Positions 52,216-61,125 of a DNA stretch of 62,693 nucleotides are shown here, in pieces; positions within the stretch are counted from its first letter, which is position 1; every line of letters starts with the position of its first letter. The position numbers were made by a program, and so were the translations under genes. Under the pieces are notes generated by a model. The model worked only from the letters and a program-made list of their open reading frames with translations, did no database searches and was not told the origin of the DNA. This DNA is from Prolixibacteraceae bacterium. Its GTDB lineage: Bacteria > Bacteroidota > Bacteroidia > Bacteroidales > Prolixibacteraceae. The stretch is from the NCBI GenBank assembly GCA_023228025.1, contig JALOCD010000006.1, positions 1-62,693 on the forward strand, read 5' to 3'.

Positions 52216-53687
52216 GACGGGGTAAATATCTGCTCATCGGTGTATTCACCTTGCTTCTGAATGGTTTAAACGAGGTTAATGCACAGCCAAATACGCTCTA
52301 TTTTTTGAAAGGGGTTCCGCAGACCAAAGATCTGAATCCTGCCAGGCCCGGCATTGAAAGTGGATTCTACATCAGTTTACCCTTGCTCTCAAAGATTGAT
52401 CTTTCTGCCAATACCAACAACTGGAGCTTCAATGACCTAATCCACAGGGGAACCGGTTTGAAGGCAGATTCAATGGTGTGGGACTTCAAAAAATATCTGG
52501 GTGCACTTGGTAAAAACAATTTCCTGATGGAATCTGCAGCCTGGACCTTATTTGAAATGGGGTATAAAAAGGAGGATATTTTTTATGCTTTTTCATGGAC
52601 AGAGCGCGAGTATGCCGAACCCTTTTTTACAAAAAGCCTCGCTGAGCTTTTGTATTACGGGAATGAGCCATATTTGGGAAGTGTCTATCAATCAGGATAT
52701 TTTGGGTTAGGAGCTGCGCATTACCGCGAATTTGCCTTCACTTACGCCAGGGAATTGAAGAAGGGAATCGGAATTGGTATAACCGGCAAATTGCTTTTTG
52801 GATTGGCTGGTGCAAAAACTTCGGGATTGAATTTCATCATGGGAATGCCCATTGATGGCAACCAAATCGATGTGGGAGCAACAGGGAAAGCGCTATTTTC
52901 AGCTCCTGTTGATATCCAGTTGTTAAATAATCCCAATGGTTATCAGGCTATTGCAAAAAATAATTTTGGGACCGGCAGTTATCTTGCCAACTTCGGAAAT
53001 CCAGGGCTTGCGGTTGACCTGGGATTTACCAACAAAATTAGTAAGAAGTTGGAGTTATCAGTCAGTCTGATAGACTTGGGCTTCATCTCCTGGACCAAGG
53101 ATGTGAATGCGTTTACAGAAAATGGGCATTTTATCGTACGTGGAATAAATCTGAATACGCCCACTTCCACCAACAATCCTCCAACTACCACGGATGTTCA
53201 GGGTTTGTTTCTGGCTTTCAGGGATAGCCTGCGCACCGCCTTTTACCCGAATCAGAATACGAAAACCTTCTCAACTGTGTTGCCGGTGAAGTTGTATGTT
53301 GCCGGTGAATACAAGATGAGCGAGCAGGTGACTTTTGGGGGATTAGGTCGCGTTAGGATGTTTAACAACATGATACATACTTCCTTAACAGCTTCTGTCA
53401 ATGCCAGGTTATCCAATAAACTCTCTATGTCGGCCAGTTATTCCGTTATGGAGTCGACATACGACAACCTTGGTTTTGCCGCTGCCTATAGGATTGGAGC
53501 CGTCCAAATTTATGCAGCAGCCGACAATGTTCCCTCTTTTTTCGAGCCGACAACTGCCAGAAACACAAATTTGAGGGTTGGAATCAATTTGATCTTTTAC
53601 GATGAAGTCAAATCGAGGAAAGGCGTTTACAACCGACGTCCAAAAAGGGCAGGTCCTGGCTGTCCGCTCGTAAGGGATAACCTCTGA
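52212..53687 (+). CDS. DUF5723 outer-membrane beta-barrel protein
   Basis: This is a 491-residue protein with a signal peptide (ending NEVNAQ) and the DUF5723 start LYFLKGVPQTKDLNPARPG. Alternating strands with Gly and aromatic residues (YAREFAFTYARELKKGIGIGITGKLLFG-like segments) suggest a barrel related to PorV/FadL-type proteins. The C-terminus ends in a basic tail rather than an aromatic residue. Function unknown; context is envelope. Confidence 0.85.
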   Translation: MRRGKYLLIGVFTLLLNGLNEVNAQPNTLYFLKGVPQTKDLNPARPGIESGFYISLPLLSKIDLSANTNNWSFNDLIHRGTGLKADSMVWDFKKYLGALGKNNFLMESAAWTLFEMGYKKEDIFYAFSWTEREYAEPFFTKSLAELLYYGNEPYLGSVYQSGYFGLGAAHYREFAFTYARELKKGIGIGITGKLLFGLAGAKTSGLNFIMGMPIDGNQIDVGATGKALFSAPVDIQLLNNPNGYQAIAKNNFGTGSYLANFGNPGLAVDLGFTNKISKKLELSVSLIDLGFISWTKDVNAFTENGHFIVRGINLNTPTSTNNPPTTTDVQGLFLAFRDSLRTAFYPNQNTKTFSTVLPVKLYVAGEYKMSEQVTFGGLGRVRMFNNMIHTSLTASVNARLSNKLSMSASYSVMESTYDNLGFAAAYRIGAVQIYAAADNVPSFFEPTTARNTNLRVGINLIFYDEVKSRKGVYNRRPKRAGPGCPLVRDNL

Positions 53688-53697
53688 TAAAATTTAC

Positions 53698-53705
53698 TAT
53701 TTTTG
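53698..53705 (+). promoter_or_regulatory. Candidate -7 box for DUF4834 gene
   Basis: TATTTTTG matches TAnnTTTG, 26 bp before the ATG at 53731. No clear -33 element. Confidence 0.35.
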
Positions 53706-53730
53706 TGCGCAGTTGTTATTTGGTTAAAGT

Positions 53731-54012
53731 ATGACACTCTTTATCATTTTGAATATAGGGACCCTGTTTGATACCATCTTTATCCTGCTGCTTGTCTATT
53801 ATGGGTTTAGATTTTTTTTGAGGTATTTTGGTCCCAAAGTGGTTGAAAAAGCCGCGGATAAAATATATCGTGACCTAAAGGCACAGGATGAGGCCAGGCG
53901 ACGGACTGAACCCTCTTCACCGGGAAAAGTGACGGTTGAGAGACCGGAGAAAAAGGATAAACTCTTTCGGCGAAATGACGGGGAGTATGTCGATTTCGAG
54001 GAGGTCAAATAG
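53731..54012 (+). CDS. DUF4834 small membrane protein
   Basis: This is a 93-residue protein with one membrane segment (TLFDTIFILLLVYYGFRFFLRYFGP) and a charged cytosolic tail ending NDGEYVDFEEVK, the typical DUF4834 layout. The family is limited to Bacteroidota and has no known function. It lies 66 bp before glyS on the same strand. Confidence 0.88.
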   Translation: MTLFIILNIGTLFDTIFILLLVYYGFRFFLRYFGPKVVEKAADKIYRDLKAQDEARRRTEPSSPGKVTVERPEKKDKLFRRNDGEYVDFEEVK

Positions 54013-54077
54013 TCATTTTGCAAATTCAATCACCCGTAACACCCTTATAATTAAGCTTTAATACAATACGATTCAAT

Positions 54078-55631
54078 ATGAACCAGGAAGATCTTTTTAA
54101 GAAGCTGATCGCGCACAGCAAAGAGTATGGATATATTTTTCCCTCCAGCGAAATTTACGATGGTCTGGGGGCAGTTTATGATTACGGGCAAAATGGGGTT
54201 GAACTGAAAAACAACATCAAAAAATATTGGTGGGATTCCATGATTCTCCTCAATGAGAATGTCGTGGGAATAGATTCTGCCATCTTTATGCACCCAACTA
54301 TCTGGAAGGCCTCCGGTCATGTGGATGCATTCAATGATCCCTTGATCGACAACAAGGATTCCAAAAAAAGATACCGTGCGGATGTCCTGATAGAAGAGGA
54401 ATTGGCAAAAATTGAAGGCAAAATTGACAAGGAAATTGAAAAGGCCCGAAGTCGATTTGGCGATTCCTTCGATGAAAAGGTTTTCAGAGAGACCAATCCA
54501 AGAGTGCTGGAGAATCAGAAAAAATGGAATGATTTGCACACGCGCTTTGCCAATGCATTGAACAATGGGGATTTGGCAGAATTGAAGCAGATCATTGAAG
54601 ACAACGAAATTGTCTGTCCGATTTCGGGCACCCGCAACTGGACCGAAGTTCGACAGTTTAACCTGATGTTCTCTACCGAGATGGGTTCAACAGCCGACAG
54701 TTCGTTGAAAATATACCTACGACCGGAAACTGCTCAGGGTATCTTTGTGAATTATCTCAACGTACAGAAGACAGGACGGATGAAAATTCCTTTTGGGATT
54801 GCTCAGATAGGTAAGGCCTTCCGCAACGAAATCGTGGCCCGTCAGTTTATCTTTCGGATGAGGGAGTTTGAGCAGATGGAGATGCAATTTTTTGTACGCC
54901 CCGGCACAGAACTTAAATGGTTTGAGCTATGGAAGGAGACACGGATCAAATGGCACAAAGCCCTGGGATTTGGCGAATCCAACTATCGTTTTCACGAGCA
55001 CGAAAAACTGGCCCATTATGCCAATGCTGCTGTCGACATCGAGTTTAAATTCCCATTTGGATTCAAAGAGGTGGAGGGTATACATTCGCGCACCGATTTT
55101 GACCTCTCGCAACACCAAAAATTTTCCGGCAAGAAAATCCAATATTTCGATCCCGAGCTCAATGAATCATACGTTCCATTCGTCGTGGAAACCTCAATTG
55201 GTGTCGACAGGATGTTTCTGCAAATCATGTCTGCCTCCTATTTCGAAGAGGAGATTGAAGGCAGCGATGGCAAAAAAGATATCCGCGTAGTACTTAGGCT
55301 TCCGGCACCTCTGGCTCCAGTCAAACTATGTGTGATGCCGTTGATCAAGAAGGAGGGCCTTCCTGAAAAAGCACGTGAAATCATCGATGAACTTAAATTC
55401 GAATTCAACTGTCAGTACGACGAAAAGGATTCTATCGGGAAACGCTACAGGCGCCAGGATGCCATAGGAACACCTTTCTGCGTAACAGTGGATCACCAAA
55501 CCATGGAAGACAATACCGTAACCATCCGCTACCGCGATTCCATGGAACAGGAGCGGGTAGCCATCGACCAGGTAAAATCAATTATTGCCGGTCAGGTTAA
55601 CCTTAGGAGGTTATTTGATAAACTGAAGTAA
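54078..55631 (+). CDS. glyS: Glycine-tRNA ligase (class II, single-chain type)
   Basis: This is a 517-residue class II aminoacyl-tRNA synthetase of the eukaryote/archaeal-like homodimeric type. It starts LFKKLIAHSKEYGYIFPSSEIYDGLGAVYDYG and has LRPETAQGIFVNY (motif 2 region), FGIAQIGKAFRNEI, FRMREFEQMEMQFF and ETSIGVDRMFLQ (motif 3), then an anticodon-binding domain. The 3' end runs into an intrinsic terminator shared with the convergent gene. Confidence 0.97.
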   Translation: MNQEDLFKKLIAHSKEYGYIFPSSEIYDGLGAVYDYGQNGVELKNNIKKYWWDSMILLNENVVGIDSAIFMHPTIWKASGHVDAFNDPLIDNKDSKKRYRADVLIEEELAKIEGKIDKEIEKARSRFGDSFDEKVFRETNPRVLENQKKWNDLHTRFANALNNGDLAELKQIIEDNEIVCPISGTRNWTEVRQFNLMFSTEMGSTADSSLKIYLRPETAQGIFVNYLNVQKTGRMKIPFGIAQIGKAFRNEIVARQFIFRMREFEQMEMQFFVRPGTELKWFELWKETRIKWHKALGFGESNYRFHEHEKLAHYANAAVDIEFKFPFGFKEVEGIHSRTDFDLSQHQKFSGKKIQYFDPELNESYVPFVVETSIGVDRMFLQIMSASYFEEEIEGSDGKKDIRVVLRLPAPLAPVKLCVMPLIKKEGLPEKAREIIDELKFEFNCQYDEKDSIGKRYRRQDAIGTPFCVTVDHQTMEDNTVTIRYRDSMEQERVAIDQVKSIIAGQVNLRRLFDKLK

Positions 55632-55672
55632 TAAAAAGAGCCGGAAGGCCTTTTTTATTTTGGGTTTTACTT
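55625..55672. terminator. Bidirectional terminator between glyS and convergent gene
   Basis: The core AAAAAGAGCC-GGAA-GGCCTTTTTT (55633-55656, one mismatch) is followed by further outer pairing of GAAGTAA (55625-55631) with TTACTTC (55666-55672). The outer arms contain the stop codons of both converging genes. Confidence 0.8.
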
Positions 55673-56041
55673 CTTTCTGAGGTAGTTGCTGAGTACAAAC
55701 AAGGCTCCTGTCAATATGAAAGGAAGATTGATCACCAACACAATTCCCAGCGCTATCCAGATCGAACCTGAACGATGATAATTCAGTAAGAAAATGGATG
55801 GACTGAAACCAAGTCCAACGACCATTAAGATGATTCCGCCGATTTTTTCCCATTTCCATGCTACCACAAGAATAGCTATTAAGACATAAGAGGGAATCAA
55901 ATGGATCAGGAAATCCCGAATCTGTTCCCAAACAGACAATCCGGGAGCAAAAGAATCTAGTGCAAACATGCTGAGAAACAGGATAGCCAAAATGCAAAGC
56001 ACCCTGGGTATCCAATGGAACCAATACGCTAAGTTTTTCAT
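55667..56041 (-). CDS. Small four-helix membrane protein, unknown function
   Basis: This is a 124-residue protein with four predicted membrane segments: VLCILAILFLSMFAL, LIPSYVLIAILVVAW, IGGIILMVVGLGFSP and ALGIVLVINLPFILTGALFVL, with a KNLAYWFHWIPR start. I recall similar unnamed proteins in Bacteroidota but no function. It faces glyS and follows a 197-bp gap with GGATAAAG repeats. Confidence 0.65.
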   Translation of the reverse strand: MKNLAYWFHWIPRVLCILAILFLSMFALDSFAPGLSVWEQIRDFLIHLIPSYVLIAILVVAWKWEKIGGIILMVVGLGFSPSIFLLNYHRSGSIWIALGIVLVINLPFILTGALFVLSNYLRKK

Positions 56042-56067
56042 TGATTGAAATTTTGGTTCTTTGGAAT

Positions 56068-56232
56068 AAGGATAAAGGATAAAGTCAAAAGGATAAAGTT
56101 AAAAGGATAAAGGATAAAGTGGGCATCCAAGTAAACTGAACATTCCCTCTTTTGGTAAGAAATTCATCTGCATTTATTGTGCAAATACATGGAGTCCAAC
56201 ACTTTATCCTTTTAACTTTATCCTTTATCCTT
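56068..56232. repeat. GGATAAAG repeat pair in inverted orientation
   Basis: AAGGATAAAGGATAAAGT-type runs at 56068-56100 and their near-exact reverse complement at 56201-56232 (about 31 of 32 matches) flank 100 bp without coding potential, between two converging/diverging minus-strand genes. A single such unit also lies at 5862-5885. Confidence 0.7.
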
Positions 56233-56237
56233 ACTTT

Positions 56238-56807
56238 TCACTTATTTATCTCAGTTTCAAGTATCCCAAGGACCTCGTCAGTAGCTTTTTGGCTCTCTTC
56301 AACCGTTGAAATTTTCTTCATGTACTTGATGACTTTGTCCTTTCCAACAATCAGAAGTACCCCCTTCTCGTTGCAATCCCCAAGTCCCAGGGCGGTTGGC
56401 AAAACACGCGACTCATCAAGCAGGATGATTGAACCGGCGTATTGCTTCTCTTTTTGTCTGGCTTTCATCCGGATACCGGCATTTGGAATCCACGTATCCT
56501 TGCAATTGGCGATTCCGATGCCCTGGTAAAGTTTTTCGTCGAATTTTTTGGCTTTAACTGCATCAGAAAGCTTGTCATTGACATCTTTCACATCAGGATC
56601 GGTATATTGGAGGAGCAATACCTTTTCACCAACAAAGGGAATCTGCTTAGGTTGATTGTTGGGATCAGATATCATCAGGGAGGTCATGGTTTTTCCAACC
56701 ACCTCACCGGTTTGTGCTTTCACTGCCAAAGGAAGCAGATAAAAAGCGCATAGGATTCCGGCAAAAAGTAATAGGCTGCTTTTTCCAGAAATGAGATTTC
56801 TTTTCAT
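56238..56807 (-). CDS. Secreted thioredoxin-fold-like protein (possibly YtfJ-like)
   Basis: This is a 189-residue secreted protein (SSLLLFAGILCAFYLLPLAVKAQ). The layout resembles thioredoxin-like proteins without the CxxC active pair: KVLLLQYTDPDVKDVND, IGIANCKDTWIPN and YAGSIILLDESRVLPTALGLGDCNEKGVLLIVGKD. YtfJ-like periplasmic proteins look alike, but I cannot confirm membership. No neighbour explains its role. Confidence 0.6.
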   Translation of the reverse strand: MKRNLISGKSSLLLFAGILCAFYLLPLAVKAQTGEVVGKTMTSLMISDPNNQPKQIPFVGEKVLLLQYTDPDVKDVNDKLSDAVKAKKFDEKLYQGIGIANCKDTWIPNAGIRMKARQKEKQYAGSIILLDESRVLPTALGLGDCNEKGVLLIVGKDKVIKYMKKISTVEESQKATDEVLGILETEINK

Positions 56808-56995
56808 GTGTAAATAATTTGTTTTTTAATTGCCACATGGAATTCGCATGTTGTTTATATTCACTTCGATTGGTGATTTACAAACATGCTCATTTCATAC
56901 GTTCAAATTTTAGTCTTAAAATAAGGTTACATCTTTGATAAAGGTAGAAATAATTATATTACAACTCTCATCTTTCATCTCTCAACTCTCAACTC

Positions 56996-57883
56996 TCAAC
57001 TCTTCCCTGTCATCTTCTCAAAGATCTCCCTCTGGCTAATCAGCGCTTTGACCTTGTCTGCCGGATCAGTTCTGCACTCCAGCAGAATCCAGCCTTCGTA
57101 TTTGTTTTTGAGAAACAGGTTCATTAAATCCTGGTAAGGATAGGTTGTGTCGTCGAGTTCCCTGACATGACAGATATCCCCAATGCGATCTTTCACGAGG
57201 TTGAAATTGGCCTCCAAACCGTTCCCAATAAGATCCTGTGGATTACAATTCCAGCAGACTGTAGCATTCGGATGGTTGGCCACATCCATGATGGCCTTGA
57301 TATTGGGAAGTTCCTGGGTCTCGTTGCCGTGTACTTCCAACCTAAGTTTTTGTCCCATGTCGGCCCCAAACTTTGCCAGTTCATTCAATGCAAGGCCTAT
57401 CTGTTCGATGGTCTTCTCGTGCGGGATACCCGTCCGGAGCTGGTTGGGTTTTACCTTTACTCCTAATCCCCCAATATCATGGCTAAGTTGGAAGAATGCC
57501 TTTGTTTGTTCTATAGACTCACGCAATTTGGCTGGTTCAGGGTAATCAAATTGCTGGTTTGTTCCCATACCAATGATCTGAACGGGACTGTCGCTGAATT
57601 TCTTTCGGACAGTCTTGCGTTCTTCAGCAGTTAAGGCAGTGGAAACTTTGTGGGCATGCTCCACACGGAGTTCTACCCCATGAATGGACGAAGCCGTTAG
57701 GTTTTTGATAAGCGTATCCTGATCCCAGTCTTTTCCCCATAGGTAGGTTACAAACCCAAGTTTTATATGTTGCTTTTTATCCTTTCCAAAGGCAAGCTGG
57801 CCCGTAGGTAAAACCATTGCCCCAGTCAACAGCCCCAGGTTCATTAAAAAAGTTCGTCTACTGTCTTCTTCTCTTTTTTTCAT
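56996..57883 (-). CDS. Tat-exported sugar-phosphate isomerase/epimerase-like TIM barrel
   Basis: This is a 295-residue protein with a twin-arginine signal (SRRTFLMNLGLLTGAMVLP) and an AP-endonuclease-2/xylose-isomerase-like TIM barrel: VELRVEHAHKV, MGQKLRLEVHGNETQELPNIKAIMDVANHPNATVCWNCNPQD (EVHG and CWN metal positions), and WILLECRTDPADKVKALI. Such exported members act on sugars outside the cytosol; the substrate is unknown. The 3' flank carries CTCTCAACTCTCAA repeats (56966-57000). Confidence 0.85.
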   Translation of the reverse strand: MKKREEDSRRTFLMNLGLLTGAMVLPTGQLAFGKDKKQHIKLGFVTYLWGKDWDQDTLIKNLTASSIHGVELRVEHAHKVSTALTAEERKTVRKKFSDSPVQIIGMGTNQQFDYPEPAKLRESIEQTKAFFQLSHDIGGLGVKVKPNQLRTGIPHEKTIEQIGLALNELAKFGADMGQKLRLEVHGNETQELPNIKAIMDVANHPNATVCWNCNPQDLIGNGLEANFNLVKDRIGDICHVRELDDTTYPYQDLMNLFLKNKYEGWILLECRTDPADKVKALISQREIFEKMTGKS

Positions 57884-58277
57884 TTTTTTGTATTTGGATA
57901 AGTGTATTGATTGGTTCTCAAGGTATAAAATCCATTGTCAACAAATTTAGCGAATTATTGTCTATCCATCGAAATAGTTAAAAATTGGTTAAAAAAAGGT
58001 TAAAATAGTGAAGTTGCTTCTTGTACGCTCACCTGAAATTTGTGGACAGGTCGACGCGCATGAAAGTTTGTATATGTCATAAAATCAACTGCATATGAGT
58101 TGTTCCGTGTCAGAAAAAAGGCGTTGCGATACTCGAAAACAATCTTATTTAGATCATATAAAAATTGTATTGGATGTTTTGAAGGTGTAACGAATAGAAA
58201 TGTCGGGCGTCTTATAGTTGACTTGCAAGTTGAACAGTAATTGAATTTTTTAAATCACTTTTTTAAATTTATTAGTC
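57884..58277. other. 394-bp intergenic region, divergent promoters presumed
   Basis: No ORF, tRNA or strong hairpin is seen here. It is AT-rich, with AAAATTGGTTAAAAAAAGGTTAAAA near 57983-58006 and TTGACTTGCAAGTTGAA near 58218-58234. It must hold the start regions of the two diverging genes. Confidence 0.4.
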
Positions 58278-58739
58278 ATGAAAAAGATAGTTTTAACCAC
58301 CGCGTTGATCCTCATAATCAGTTTAGCCACTTTTGCCAATCGGGTATTGTTTGAGGGTCATTCTAATTCTCAATTCGGAGATTATAAAATTGAAGCATTG
58401 GATAACCATATGTCTTTTAAAGGCAAGGAGCTGGATCTGTATCAAATTACCTATGAAAAGAATGGTTTACAAGTCATTGTGGCTCTCGACAAAATAAAAA
58501 AATGCAAAAAGTATTATGTTTTGTCAGACAAGTTACCCATCCAGTATGAATGTAATGGAGTCTATTTCGGGGTAAAGTTGATGGACAATGATCTTTTATA
58601 CAACGGTTTTCCAATCACTCTGGATAGTGTAAACAAAGCTGAATATTACAGCCAAAGGGTATTGGCAACCGGGATAACGGATACACTTGAACATTTAAAC
58701 CTGATTGCCGCCTATTACCCAGGTTTGTATAAGGCATAA
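58278..58739 (+). CDS. Small secreted protein of unknown function
   Basis: This is a 153-residue protein with a signal peptide (MKKIVLTTALILIISLATFAN). The mature part has no domain I know; it contains two Cys (KKCKKYY, YECNGV) and looks beta-rich. It stands alone between divergent and convergent neighbours and is AT-rich. The signal peptide and normal start support a real gene. Confidence 0.65.
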   Translation: MKKIVLTTALILIISLATFANRVLFEGHSNSQFGDYKIEALDNHMSFKGKELDLYQITYEKNGLQVIVALDKIKKCKKYYVLSDKLPIQYECNGVYFGVKLMDNDLLYNGFPITLDSVNKAEYYSQRVLATGITDTLEHLNLIAAYYPGLYKA

Positions 58740-58797
58740 ACGACGATACAGGTTTGATCCCTCTGGAATATGGTATATTGGATTCTATTTTCCAGAT

Positions 58798-58829
58798 AAA
58801 AGAAAGGCATTAGAAGGTGCCTTTCTTTT
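58798..58829. terminator. Bidirectional terminator at ispD end
   Basis: AAAAGAAAGGCA-(8 nt)-TGCCTTTCTTTT, a perfect 12-bp hairpin. The right arm lies in the last codons of ispD. It serves the plus-strand gene ending at 58739 and the minus-strand ispD. Confidence 0.9.
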
Positions 58830-59490
58830 GTTTTATGTATTCACTTGCGACAACCAAATCTTCCGGATGGGTGATTTTTAAGTTGTCCCTGTTTCCGGGC
58901 ACCATTCTGATAGGTACTCCATATTTTTCTACGACAGAGGCATCATCTGTGAATGATAGGTCCCATTTTTGAGAATAGGCATCTTTAAATATTTTCCAAC
59001 GAAATACCTGTGGGGTTTGAACAGTATAAAACAGTCCTCTGTCGACAGAGGCTGATTCTTCCAGGGTGCCGCGACGCAACGATTCGTTCAAGGGAAGGGC
59101 CGGAATTGCGGCACCAGTTTCGGCGGCCTGGTTGAAACAGTTGGTGATTGTCAACTGAGAGACAAGCGGGCGAACGCCATCATGGACGGCAACCAGGTCT
59201 GTTTCTTCCATCGCATCCAATCCGTTTTTCACGGAGTTGAACCTTGTTTCCCCTCCCGTCACAACCAAATGGGTGTGGTCAAAATCATATTTGATGCACA
59301 GCTCATTCCAATAACCGATTTGTGATTCAGGCAAAACAACAACCACTGAAATGGTCGGATCAAATTCAATGAAACATAAAATAGTCCACATCAGGACGGG
59401 GTAGTTCTCCAGTAAAAGAAACTGTTTTGGAAGATCACTCCCCATTCTGGAACCATTTCCTCCTGCCACGATGATGACACTTTTTCTCAT
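58810..59490 (-). CDS. ispD: 2-C-methyl-D-erythritol 4-phosphate cytidylyltransferase
   Basis: This is a 226-residue IspD, the third step of the MEP isoprenoid route. It has IIVAGGNGSRMGSDLPKQFLLL (CTP-binding loop), VTGGETRFNSVKNGLDAM, AVHDGVRPLVS and DDASVVEKYG then NLKITHPEDLVVASEY. All catalytic blocks are present. The window also has dxs about 13 kb away, unlinked. Confidence 0.96.
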   Translation of the reverse strand: MRKSVIIVAGGNGSRMGSDLPKQFLLLENYPVLMWTILCFIEFDPTISVVVVLPESQIGYWNELCIKYDFDHTHLVVTGGETRFNSVKNGLDAMEETDLVAVHDGVRPLVSQLTITNCFNQAAETGAAIPALPLNESLRRGTLEESASVDRGLFYTVQTPQVFRWKIFKDAYSQKWDLSFTDDASVVEKYGVPIRMVPGNRDNLKITHPEDLVVASEYIKQKKGTF

Positions 59491-59569
59491 GCTTTACCTT
59501 TTCACTTTGTCCCGTAAAATCCTTATACAAAAATAGCTATCAGACTTTACATTGATCCCCTGATTTGAT

Positions 59570-59577
59570 TATTTTTG
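59570..59577 (+). promoter_or_regulatory. Candidate -7 box for DUF2461 gene
   Basis: TATTTTTG matches TAnnTTTG, 24 bp before the ATG at 59601. The -33 site is not obvious. Confidence 0.35.
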
Positions 59578-59600
59578 ATTTTCACTAAATCCGCATTCAA

Positions 59601-60266
59601 ATGAAAGATATTCTTCAGTTTCTAAAGGAACTTGATCTCAATAATGAAAGGGCATGGTTCGATGCAAACCGGAGCCGGTACGAAAAAACAAAAAAGGATT
59701 TCCTGGATATTACTGCCTCCTTCATTGACGAAATCAGGAAGTTTGATGTAGAAGTGCCACTTCTTCAACCAAAGGATTGCATGTTCAGAATATTCAGGGA
59801 TGTTCGCTTTTCGAATGACAAACGACCGTTTAAAACGAATTACGGAAGTTACATCGCCAGGGGTGGAAGAAAATCGGGTTTTGCAGGCTATTACATACAC
59901 GTACAGCCTGGTGAGTACTTCATCTCGGGAGGGGTTTATATGCCACTTCCGGAGCATCTTGCAGCCATCCGTCAGGAGATCTATTACCACACCGATGAAT
60001 ATCGTCAGATTATTGAGAAAGAACCGTTTCAATCTACTTTTGACCAGCACTATTTCGATCCGCTGAAGACGGCCCCCAAAGGTTTTCCCAAAGATTGGGA
60101 GCATATATCCTTGATCAAAAACCGGTCATTTGGTTTTGGAAAAAGCCTCACAGAAAAAGAGTTGCTCGCTGATGATTTTATTGAAAAGAGCGCCCAGATT
60201 TTTCGGTTATTGCTCCCTGTAAACCATTTTTTCAACAGGGCAATCGAAGACAGCGGGAAAGATTAA
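59601..60266 (+). CDS. DUF2461 family protein
   Basis: This is a 221-residue DUF2461 protein: LQFLKELDLNNERAWFDANRSRYE, FRIFRDVRFSNDKRPFKTNYGSYI and YYIHVQPGEYFISGGVYMP are the family blocks. The function is unknown. It stands between ispD (divergent) and a strong palindrome that separates it from the DUF5020-permease pair. Confidence 0.92.
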   Translation: MKDILQFLKELDLNNERAWFDANRSRYEKTKKDFLDITASFIDEIRKFDVEVPLLQPKDCMFRIFRDVRFSNDKRPFKTNYGSYIARGGRKSGFAGYYIHVQPGEYFISGGVYMPLPEHLAAIRQEIYYHTDEYRQIIEKEPFQSTFDQHYFDPLKTAPKGFPKDWEHISLIKNRSFGFGKSLTEKELLADDFIEKSAQIFRLLLPVNHFFNRAIEDSGKD

Positions 60267-60340
60267 GTTTGGATATTATTCCCTGCAGATCCTTTCAATC
60301 TGTCATTGTGACGACGTAAATATCACTTACACAACGTTAT

Positions 60341-60386
60341 AAAGCTACGCAAAAGTAAAAATTAATTTTTACTTTTGCGTAGCTTT
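60341..60386. terminator. 46-bp perfect palindrome (23-bp arms)
   Basis: The arms 60341-60363 and 60364-60386 are exactly complementary with no spacer. GCTACGC forms the GC-richer outer part, and TTTTTT follows on the plus strand. It lies 75 bp after the DUF2461 stop and 28 bp before the DUF5020 start, so it is either a terminator or an attenuator-like leader. Confidence 0.75.
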
Positions 60387-60414
60387 TTTAATATACATAA
60401 AATAGAATGTCCGC

Positions 60415-61110
60415 ATGAAAAAAACGCTTTTGCTTATAATGATCCTTGCATCAACCTCAATAATCAAAGCCCAGAATGTTCAATTGCATTATGATCTGGG
60501 AAAAGATCGTAAGTTCCCATGGACCCACATAGAGATGTTCAAACCCGACAAATGGGGAAGCAACTTCTTTTTCATAGACATGAATTACGGGGAAGGAGAA
60601 GTTCATGGTGTAAGTATGGCTTACATGGAGATTTCACGCGCTTTGAAATTTTGGAAAAGTCCGTTTGCATTGCATGTTGAATTCAATGGCGGGTTTGGAC
60701 AATTCACAACCTCTATGCCACTGAATGGTGCATACCAAATCAATAATGCATGGCTGTTTGGAGGTGAATATACCTGGAATACCAAGGATTTCTCTAGAAT
60801 ATTTACCCTTCAGGCGATGTACAAGACCATTCAGGACAAAAACAAAGCTGCCTTTCAGATTACCGGCGTCTGGACTATACAGATGCTAAAAAACAAAGTT
60901 ACTTTTTCAGGATTCGCTGATTTCTGGAGAGAAGATAATTTTGTTGGAACTTCCGATATGACCAAATACGTGTTTCTAACCAAACCACAATTGTGGTACA
61001 ACTGCACTGAACACCTCTCACTGGGTACCGAGGAGGACATTAGCGCCAATTTTTCCGGACACAAAGGATTTATGGTAAATCCAATGCTTTCGGCAAAATG
61101 GACTTTCTAA
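60415..61110 (+). CDS. DUF5020 outer-membrane protein (Tsx-like channel)
   Basis: This is a 231-residue secreted protein (MKKTLLLIMILASTSIIKAQ). The rest is a beta-barrel pattern with VQLHYDLGKDR, FFFIDMNYGEGEVHGVSMAYMEISR and the C-terminal NPMLSAKWTF ending in Phe. Such proteins resemble the Tsx nucleoside channel. It sits 15 bp before an NCS2 purine permease gene, so it probably lets purines through the outer membrane. Confidence 0.85.
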   Translation: MKKTLLLIMILASTSIIKAQNVQLHYDLGKDRKFPWTHIEMFKPDKWGSNFFFIDMNYGEGEVHGVSMAYMEISRALKFWKSPFALHVEFNGGFGQFTTSMPLNGAYQINNAWLFGGEYTWNTKDFSRIFTLQAMYKTIQDKNKAAFQITGVWTIQMLKNKVTFSGFADFWREDNFVGTSDMTKYVFLTKPQLWYNCTEHLSLGTEEDISANFSGHKGFMVNPMLSAKWTF

Positions 61111-61125
61111 TTTAATTCTACTGAC

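Noticed and set aside
60267..60414. Purine riboswitch before the purine permease operon
   Set aside because: The conserved purine riboswitch core and its two-loop layout were not found; only the long palindrome is present.
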